Positions 59,129 to 64,000 of a stretch of 64,000 nucleotides of DNA are shown here, piece by piece; within the stretch, counting starts at the first letter, position 1, and every line of letters starts with the position of its first letter. Origin of the DNA: Acidovorax sp. YS12 (GTDB taxonomy: Bacteria > Pseudomonadota > Gammaproteobacteria > Burkholderiales > Burkholderiaceae_C); NCBI GenBank assembly GCA_021496925.1, contig CP053915.1, positions 3,313,501 to 3,377,500 of the forward strand, in the 5' to 3' direction. The notes beneath the pieces are model-generated. The model was not told the DNA's origin, made no database searches, and worked only from the letters and a program-made list of their open reading frames with translations. The position numbers and the translations under genes are program-made.

Positions 59129-59153
59129 AGAAAGCGCTGACAGCTATCAAAAA
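59129..59153. repeat. AGCGCT-family repeat, half copy 10
   Basis: CAGAAAGCGCTGACAGCTAT, then CAAAA. This is the right half of the family, lying just upstream (minus-strand sense) of the terminator before the metallophosphatase gene. Confidence 0.6.
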
Positions 59154-59233
59154 ATGAGTGAAGCCATGCGTTCCCCGGGTCGGGCAATTACTCAGGGCGC
59201 TGCGCTTGAAGCTGCCGCGGCCCAGGCGAGGGC

Positions 59234-59335
59234 AGCCGCGCAAGGGCCGCCCCGCCGCGCTGGCTGCGTCCCCCTGCCCGCAGTGCGCAGCACTGCGAGA
59301 GCGGGGGGAAGCCGCGCAGCGGCTCAGGGGGGGGC
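59234..59335. repeat. GC-rich intergenic repeat at the 3' end of pckG
   Basis: GCCGCGCAAGGGCCGCCCCG to GCGCAGCGGCTCAGGGGGGG, ending 1 base before the pckG stop. More than 20 consecutive bases at its left side are identical to the element downstream of yidC. Position at gene 3' ends in both cases suggests a role in transcript ends. Confidence 0.75.
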
Positions 59336-59336
59336 G

Positions 59337-61205
59337 TCAAGCAGCCAGGCGCTTTTCCAGGGCGGCCTGGGTGTCCAGCAGCGCTTGCGGCAGGTGGTAG
59401 GCCAGCTTGTCGAAGTGCTCGGTGTGCAGCTTGAACTCATCGGCCCACGCGGCCTTGTCGATGCTGGTCACGGTGGCGAACTGCTGGGCCGTGAAGTCCA
59501 GGCCCTTCCAGTTGATCTCGGCATACGCCGGGGCCACGCCGAACATCGTGTCCTGGCCCTGGGCCTGGCCTTCGATGCGGTCGATCATCCACTTGAGCAC
59601 GCGCATGTTCTCGCCGTAGCCGGGCCAGACGAACTTGCCCGCTTCGTCCTTGCGGAACCAGTTCACGCAGTAGATGCGCGGCAGCGTGGCGCCCTGCGCC
59701 TGCAGCTTGGCGCCGAGGTCGAGCCAGTGCTGGAAGTAGTCGCTCATGTTGTAGCCCATGAAGGGCAGCATGGCGAACGGGTCGCGGCGCACCACGCCCT
59801 GCGCGCCGAAGGCGGCGGCGGTGGTCTCGCTGCCCATGGTGGCGGCCATGTACACGCCCTCGGTCCAGGTGCGCGCCTCGGTCACCAGCGGCACGGTGGT
59901 GGAGCGGCGGCCGCCGAAGATGAAGGCGTCGATCTTCACGCCCTTGGGGTCGTCCCAGGCGTCGTCCAGCGCCGGGTTGTTGGTGGCGGCGACGGTGAAG
60001 CGCGCGTTGGGGTGCGCGGCCTTGGCGCCGGTTTCCTTGGCGATCTGCGGCGTCCAGTCGCGGCCCTGCCAGTCGATCAGGTGGTCGGGCAGCTTGCCGT
60101 CGTCCTTCTCCAGGCCTTCCCACCACACGTCGCCGTCATCGGTCAGCGCGACGTTGGTGAAGATCACGTCCTTGTCCAGGCTGGCCATACAGTTGGGGTT
60201 GGTGAGCGTGTTGGTGCCGGGGGCCACGCCGAAGTAGCCGGCCTCGGGGTTGATGGCGCGCAGGCTGCCGTCGGCCTGGGGCTTGACCCAGGCGATGTCG
60301 TCGCCGATGGTGGTGACCTTCCAGCCCGCGAAGCCGGCCGGCGGCACGAGCATGGAGAAGTTGGTCTTGCCGCAGGCGCTGGGGAAGGCGCCGGCCACGT
60401 GGTACTTCTTGCCCTCGGGCGAGGTCACGCCCAGGATCAGCATGTGCTCGGCCAGCCAGCCCTGGTCGCGGCCCATGGTCGAGGCGATGCGCAGCGCCAG
60501 GCACTTCTTGCCCAGCAGCGCGTTGCCGCCGTAGCCCGAGCCGTAGCTCCAGATCTCGCGCGTCTCGGGGTAGTGCACGATGTACTTGGTGGCCGGGTTG
60601 CAGGGCCAGCTGGTCTGGTCCTTCTCGCCAGCGGCCAGCGGTGCGCCCACGGTGTGCATGCAGGGCACGAACTCGCCGTCCACGCCCAGCACGTCGTATA
60701 CGGCCTTGCCCATGCGGGTCATCAGCTTCTGGTTCACGGCCACGTAGGCGCTGTCGGTCAGCTCCACGCCGATGTGGGCGATGTCGCTGCCCAGCGGGCC
60801 CATGGAGAACGGCACCACGTACATGGTGCGGCCGGCCATGCAGCCGTCGAACAGCGGCTGCAGCGTGGCGCGCATCTCGGCCGGGTCCTTCCAGTTGTTG
60901 GTCGGGCCCGCGTCTTCCTGCCTGGCCGAGCAGATGAAGGTGCGGTCCTCCACGCGCGCCACGTCCGACGGGTCGGAGCAAGCCAGGAAGCTGCCCGGGC
61001 GCTTGGCGGGGTTGAGCTTCTTGAAGGTGCCAGCCTGAACCAGCAGCTGGCACAGGCGGTCGTACTCTTCCTGCGAGCCGTCGCACCACTGGATCTGGGC
61101 GGGCTTGCACAGGGCGGCCATATCGGCCACCCAGGCGATCAGCTTGGCATTCTTGACGTAGGCGGGGGCCTGGATGTCCAGGCCTTGCATCGTGGGTGCG
61201 TTCAT
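59337..61205 (-). CDS. pckG: Phosphoenolpyruvate carboxykinase (GTP)
   Basis: PckG interconverts oxaloacetate + GTP and PEP + CO2 + GDP, a gluconeogenic entry step. The 622-residue product has the length of GTP-type enzymes and their motifs: the FPSACGKTNFSML kinase-1a P-loop with the reactive Cys, GDDIAWVK metal/nucleotide loop, FIFGGRRSTTVPLV and NWFRKDEAGKFVWPGYGENM. The start MNAPTMQGLD at 61205 is chosen; upstream codons of the longer frame are not conserved-looking. The control region lies at 61206-61494. Confidence 0.96.
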   Translation of the reverse strand: MNAPTMQGLDIQAPAYVKNAKLIAWVADMAALCKPAQIQWCDGSQEEYDRLCQLLVQAGTFKKLNPAKRPGSFLACSDPSDVARVEDRTFICSARQEDAGPTNNWKDPAEMRATLQPLFDGCMAGRTMYVVPFSMGPLGSDIAHIGVELTDSAYVAVNQKLMTRMGKAVYDVLGVDGEFVPCMHTVGAPLAAGEKDQTSWPCNPATKYIVHYPETREIWSYGSGYGGNALLGKKCLALRIASTMGRDQGWLAEHMLILGVTSPEGKKYHVAGAFPSACGKTNFSMLVPPAGFAGWKVTTIGDDIAWVKPQADGSLRAINPEAGYFGVAPGTNTLTNPNCMASLDKDVIFTNVALTDDGDVWWEGLEKDDGKLPDHLIDWQGRDWTPQIAKETGAKAAHPNARFTVAATNNPALDDAWDDPKGVKIDAFIFGGRRSTTVPLVTEARTWTEGVYMAATMGSETTAAAFGAQGVVRRDPFAMLPFMGYNMSDYFQHWLDLGAKLQAQGATLPRIYCVNWFRKDEAGKFVWPGYGENMRVLKWMIDRIEGQAQGQDTMFGVAPAYAEINWKGLDFTAQQFATVTSIDKAAWADEFKLHTEHFDKLAYHLPQALLDTQAALEKRLAA

Positions 61206-61429
61206 CGGAGCGTCCTCAAGTTGAAAAACCATCTTTTCAAAGGAAGCGAACCGGCGGCGCGCAAGGAATGCGGCCGGTGCGGGAGCTGCCCGGCGCTGCT
61301 TTTGAAAAAATGGCTCGGGAGATTCAGTCGGCGGCCGCGCGGGGTGGTGGCGGCTTGCCATGGGGCGGCGGATTGCGCCCGGGGCTGCCGACTGGGGTGT
61401 CGATTTTATGAAACCGACCCGGAACTGTG

Positions 61430-61465
61430 TTACCACAAGGTGGTAAATTCATGCAAACGATGCAT
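61430..61465. promoter_or_regulatory. Inverted repeats upstream of pckG, possible operators
   Basis: In the 335-base gap between pckG and the small membrane protein gene, TTACCAC / GTGGTAA (61430-61436, 61440-61446) is followed by ATGCA / TGCAT (61451-61455, 61461-61465) in AT-rich DNA. They lie about 225-260 bases upstream of the pckG start and could bind a regulator of pckG. The rest of 61206-61429 is GC-rich with nothing I recognise. Confidence 0.35.
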
Positions 61466-61494
61466 AACTTTATGTTTGATTGTGCATGGGGTGC

Positions 61495-61518
61495 AAAAAA
61501 AGCCCCGGCGGCCGGGGC
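61495..61518 (-). terminator. Rho-independent terminator of the small membrane protein gene
   Basis: On the minus strand GCCCCGG / CCGGGGC (7-bp stem, 3-base loop) is followed by seven T. It lies 22 bases after the stop of the 46-residue gene and separates it from pckG. Confidence 0.88.
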
Positions 61519-61540
61519 GGTGCGGAACGCGGGCGGGTGT

Positions 61541-61681
61541 TCACGCCATGTTCACGGCAATGAAGGCCAGCAGGAAGATCATGACTGCGCCAAAGGCCGG
61601 CAGCACGAGAGGCACGACGTCGATCACGTCCTCGAGCGGGTCGGTCGCGTGGGCCTCGGTGGCGGGAGGAGTCTGGGACAT
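61541..61681 (-). CDS. 46-residue single-pass membrane protein
   Basis: A small gene: MSQTPPATEAHATDPLEDVI is hydrophilic and acidic, then a hydrophobic helix (LVLPAFGAVMIFLLAFIAV) reaches almost to the C terminus (NMA). A GGAG ribosome binding site lies 8 bases upstream, and a strong terminator follows, so it looks like a real, independently transcribed gene. The topology should be N-in or N-out single pass. The function is unknown; size and composition fit a small regulatory or assembly subunit of a membrane complex. Confidence 0.75.
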   Translation of the reverse strand: MSQTPPATEAHATDPLEDVIDVVPLVLPAFGAVMIFLLAFIAVNMA

Positions 61682-61774
61682 GGCTTTCTCCAGTCGTTCA
61701 ACGTGAAACCATTCTAGGGCGCGCGCCCCGGGCGTGCCATTGGCGCTTTCACCCAGCCCGGCCGCGTTTTCTCA

Positions 61775-61934
61775 GAGCGTGTTCACGATCTCGCGCGAAG
61801 GGGTGCGGGATGCGGATCGGGATGGGCTGCTAGGCGCAAACCGCAGCAATAGCCTTGCTATTGCGAGGATTTGCAACAACGCAGACCGCCCGATTCCGCG
61901 CCTGCACACCCGCGGGGAGATCGTGAACACGCTC
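61775..61934. mobile_element. MITE-like element with 18-bp terminal inverted repeats
   Basis: GAGCGTGTTCACGATCTC (61775-61792) and its exact complement (61917-61934) bound a 160-base element with no coding capacity. An inner palindrome (GCAATAGCCTTGCTATTGC, near 61849-61867) is also present. TCA occurs on both sides (61772-61774 and 61935-61937), as expected of a 3-bp target duplication. The right-hand TCA is the complement of the ilvA stop codon. No transposase is in the window. Confidence 0.72.
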
Positions 61935-63134
61935 TCAGTGCGCCTCGGCCTGCATGCCCGCCGCGCGCAGGGCGGCCAGCACCTCTTCCACATGGGCCTT
62001 GCCGCGCGTCTGCAGCACCAGGTCGATCTCCACGTTCTGCGCCGCGAGCATGGTGAAGGCGCGCTGGTGGTGCACTTCCTCGATGTTGGCGCCCGCCGCC
62101 GCCACCGTGGCGGTGATCTGCGCCAGCACGCCGGGCACGTCGCGCGCGCTGACCTGGATGCGCGCCAGCCTGCCCGAGCGCACCATGCCGCGCTCGATGA
62201 TGGCGGCCAGCAGCAGCGGGTCGATGTTGCCGCCCGACAGCACCAGCCCCACCTTCCGGCCCGCGAAGCGCGCGGGGTGGCGCACCAGCGCCGCCAGCCC
62301 GGCGGCGCCCGCGCCCTCGACCAGCGTCTTCTCGATCTCCAGCAGCATCAGCACGGCCTGCTCGATGTCGCCTTCGTCCACCAGCAGCAGGTCGTCCACC
62401 AGGCGCGCCACCACCTCCTGGGTGATCTTGCCTGGCGTGCCCACGGCAATGCCCTCGGCAATGGTGGCGGTGCCCATGGGGTGGCGCGTGCCCTGCACGG
62501 CGTTGACCATGGAGGGAAAGCGCTGGGTCTGCACGCCCACCACCTCGATCCCCGGCTTCAAGGCCTTGGCCGCGGTGGCCACGCCCGCGATGAGGCCGCC
62601 GCCGCCCACGGAGACCACGAGCACGTCCAGCCCGGGCTGCTCGCGCAGCATCTCCAGCGCCAGCGTGCCCTGGCCCGCGGCGATGGCCTCGTCGTCGTAG
62701 GGGTGCACGAAGGTCAGGCCCTGTGCCTCGGCCAGCTGGTAGGCGTGCTGGCGCGCCTCCTCCAGCGTGTCGCCGTGCAGCACCACTTCGGCCCCGAAGC
62801 CGCGCGTGCGCTCCACCTTCACGCCGGGCGTGAAGCGCGGCATCACGATCACCGCACGCACGCCCAGGCGCTGCGCGTGGTAGGCCACGCCCTGCGCGTG
62901 GTTGCCCGCGCTCATGGCCACCACGCCGCGCGCGCGCTCTTCAGGTGAGAGTTGCGCCAGCCGGTTGCAGGCGCCGCGCTCCTTGAACGAAGCGGTGAAC
63001 TGCAGGTTCTCGAACTTGAGGAACACCTGCGCGCCGACGATCTGCGAGAGCGTCTTGGATTCGACGCAGGGTGTTTCGAGCACCTGGCCGCGCAGGCGGG
63101 CGGCGGCGTCCTGGATGGTCTGGAGCGTGAGCAT
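61935..63134 (-). CDS. ilvA: Threonine ammonia-lyase
   Basis: A PLP-dependent fold-type II enzyme converting threonine to 2-oxobutanoate and ammonia. The 399-residue product has the PLP-lysine motif (ASFKERGACNRL), the glycine-rich PLP phosphate loop SVGGGGLIAG and the C-terminal ACT domain (RIQVSARDVPGVLAQITATV). The single short ACT-containing C terminus is that of the roughly 400-residue form (often called catabolic, TdcB-like) rather than the 500-residue IlvA with two ACT-like domains. Either could feed isoleucine synthesis. The start MLTLQTIQDAAARL at 63134 is chosen. A MITE abuts its stop codon. Confidence 0.92.
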   Translation of the reverse strand: MLTLQTIQDAAARLRGQVLETPCVESKTLSQIVGAQVFLKFENLQFTASFKERGACNRLAQLSPEERARGVVAMSAGNHAQGVAYHAQRLGVRAVIVMPRFTPGVKVERTRGFGAEVVLHGDTLEEARQHAYQLAEAQGLTFVHPYDDEAIAAGQGTLALEMLREQPGLDVLVVSVGGGGLIAGVATAAKALKPGIEVVGVQTQRFPSMVNAVQGTRHPMGTATIAEGIAVGTPGKITQEVVARLVDDLLLVDEGDIEQAVLMLLEIEKTLVEGAGAAGLAALVRHPARFAGRKVGLVLSGGNIDPLLLAAIIERGMVRSGRLARIQVSARDVPGVLAQITATVAAAGANIEEVHHQRAFTMLAAQNVEIDLVLQTRGKAHVEEVLAALRAAGMQAEAH

Positions 63135-63181
63135 GCGGCATTGTGGCGCATGGGCTACCACGCCCCCAGTCCCGCCAGACG

Positions 63182-64000
63182 TCAATCGAACTTGTAGTGG
63201 AGCGTCACGCGGAAGCTGCGCGGCGCGCCGTAGATGTTGTAGTAGCCGCCGTCGTACAGCTCGGTCAGGTAGGTGCGGTCGAACAGGTTGTCGATGTCGA
63301 AGCTGACGCTGGCGTTGCGGTTGATGCGGTAGCCCAGCCTGGCGGATACGACGGCATGGCTGCCTTGCTGCACGCGTTCGGAGTCGTGCAGTCCGCTTTG
63401 CGCGATCACGCCGCCGCCCACCGTCCACCCGGAGAGCGCGCTGGCGTCCGCCGCGTCGGCAAACCGGTATTGCGCCCACAGCTTGAGCAGGTGCCGGGGG
63501 TTGCGGTAGGCATCGACTCGCTGGCCTACCCTGGCCGGATCGGCGTCAGTCAGGTAGATGCTGCGGTTGTTCGTGTAGCTCGCCGACAGGTTCAGACCGG
63601 GCATCGGTGTGCCCGAGACCTCGGCCTCGAAGCCGCGGCTCTGGATCTTGCCGGCGGCGGTGGAGCAGCGGCCCGACCAACTGTCGGAGCAGACGTGCGC
63701 CGGGTCCATGTCGTCCATGGCGCGGTTCTCGTCGCGCAGCTGGAAGACGGCCAGCGATGCGTTCAGCCGGTCGTTCAGGAAGGAGCCCTTGACGCCCAGC
63801 TCCACCTGCCCGCCGACGCGCGGCTTGAGCATCGCGCCCGTGTGGTCGCGCGCGCTTTGCGGCACGAAGATTTCCGCATAGCTGCCGTAGAGCGACAGGT
63901 GTTGGCTCACGTCCCACACCACGCCTGCGTAGGGCGTGAACTCGCCGCTGGCCTTCTGGCCGTCCACCCACGGCGTGGTGTAGCGGCTGCGCGAGCGGTA
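63182..64000 (-). CDS. TonB-dependent siderophore receptor, C-terminal part (continues past the window)
   Basis: The open frame runs to the last base of the window and encodes 272 residues of the beta-barrel of a TonB-dependent outer-membrane receptor. Visible strands are FTPYAGVVWDVSQHLSLYGS YAEIFVPQ, KIQSRGFEAEVSGTPMPGLN, SVSFDIDNLFDRTYL and the terminal GAPRSFRVTLHYKFD, which match the FpvA/FecA-like siderophore receptor group (the LYGSYAEIF-P block and the NNLFD-like motif). The plug domain and TonB box lie outside. The final residue is Asp after the usual Phe, slightly unlike the common ending. Confidence 0.88.
   Translation of the reverse strand, partial: YRSRSRYTTPWVDGQKASGEFTPYAGVVWDVSQHLSLYGSYAEIFVPQSARDHTGAMLKPRVGGQVELGVKGSFLNDRLNASLAVFQLRDENRAMDDMDPAHVCSDSWSGRCSTAAGKIQSRGFEAEVSGTPMPGLNLSASYTNNRSIYLTDADPARVGQRVDAYRNPRHLLKLWAQYRFADAADASALSGWTVGGGVIAQSGLHDSERVQQGSHAVVSARLGYRINRNASVSFDIDNLFDRTYLTELYDGGYYNIYGAPRSFRVTLHYKFD

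Noticed and set aside
59154..61706. 850-codon plus-strand frame across pckG
   Set aside because: It is a mirror of the pckG coding strand, with no domain and no plausible start signal.

Overview
The window is a high-G+C chromosome segment of a betaproteobacterium, most likely a member of the Comamonadaceae (Acidovorax / Alicycliphilus / Diaphorobacter type). The gene content, the rpmH-rnpA-yidD-yidC-mnmE / dnaA-dnaN-gyrB order and short intergenic palindromes with an AGCGCT core all point that way. The replication origin region lies at about 26.5-26.8 kb: genes to its left run mostly on the minus strand and dnaA, dnaN and gyrB to its right on the plus strand.

Layout. (1) 1-8.4 kb is the right end of an integrative conjugative element of the Tn4371 family: trbE (cut by the window edge), trbJ, a trbK-like lipoprotein, trbL, trbF, trbG, trbI and a DUF2274 gene, then a terminator and an 8-bp TTTTTCAT site that I read as attR. 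(2) 8.4-18.9 kb is core chromosome: an SDR oxidoreductase, lptC-kdsC-kdsD (LPS transport and Kdo synthesis), a Kef-type antiporter, a large GGDEF-EAL protein, apt, a cyclic-nucleotide-binding protein and an outer-membrane barrel. (3) 18.9-20.5 kb is a decayed type I restriction locus (3' ends of hsdM and hsdR) holding an intact rhuM. (4) 20.5-32.7 kb is the origin-proximal core block, with a frameshifted peptide-binding protein gene inside it. (5) 33.4-41.4 kb is a lower-G+C five-gene defence operon, followed by a deleted relic of a Wadjet jetD gene. (6) 41.9-47.1 kb holds PAP2, dadA, an ArgP-type regulator, gltS and a second cyclic-nucleotide-binding protein. (7) 47.4-53.9 kb is a cluster of exported, repeat-rich surface proteins with IPTL-CTERM-type sorting signals (exosortase H substrates), with fragments of a second such gene and of a TetR gene. 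(8) 54-64 kb has an AraC regulator, small secreted proteins, an S1-type protease, uspA, a metallophosphatase, GTP-type PEP carboxykinase, a 46-residue membrane protein, a MITE-like element, threonine ammonia-lyase and the 3' part of a TonB-dependent receptor.

The most interesting system is at 33.4-41.4 kb: DUF4007 protein (SspB-like), large P-loop ATPase (SspC-like), PAPS-reductase-fold sulfur-transfer enzyme (SspD/DndC-like), GIY-YIG nuclease and a 752-residue DGQHR-domain protein, packed with 8-, 8- and 4-nt overlaps and a 1-nt gap. I interpret it as a single-strand DNA phosphorothioation system with no cysteine desulfurase of its own. The usual SspE effector seems to be replaced by a DGQHR sensor plus a separate GIY-YIG nuclease. 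The modification assignment rests on family knowledge; the effector model is inference.

Two dispersed non-coding repeat families recur through the window. One is an AGCGCT-core hairpin ending in a CAGCTATCAAAA-type tail, and one copy has become part of the dadA reading frame. The other is a GC-rich element of about 80-100 bp that abuts the 3' ends of genes. Many long antisense ORFs are G+C artefacts and are left out. No tRNA, rRNA or CRISPR array was recognised.
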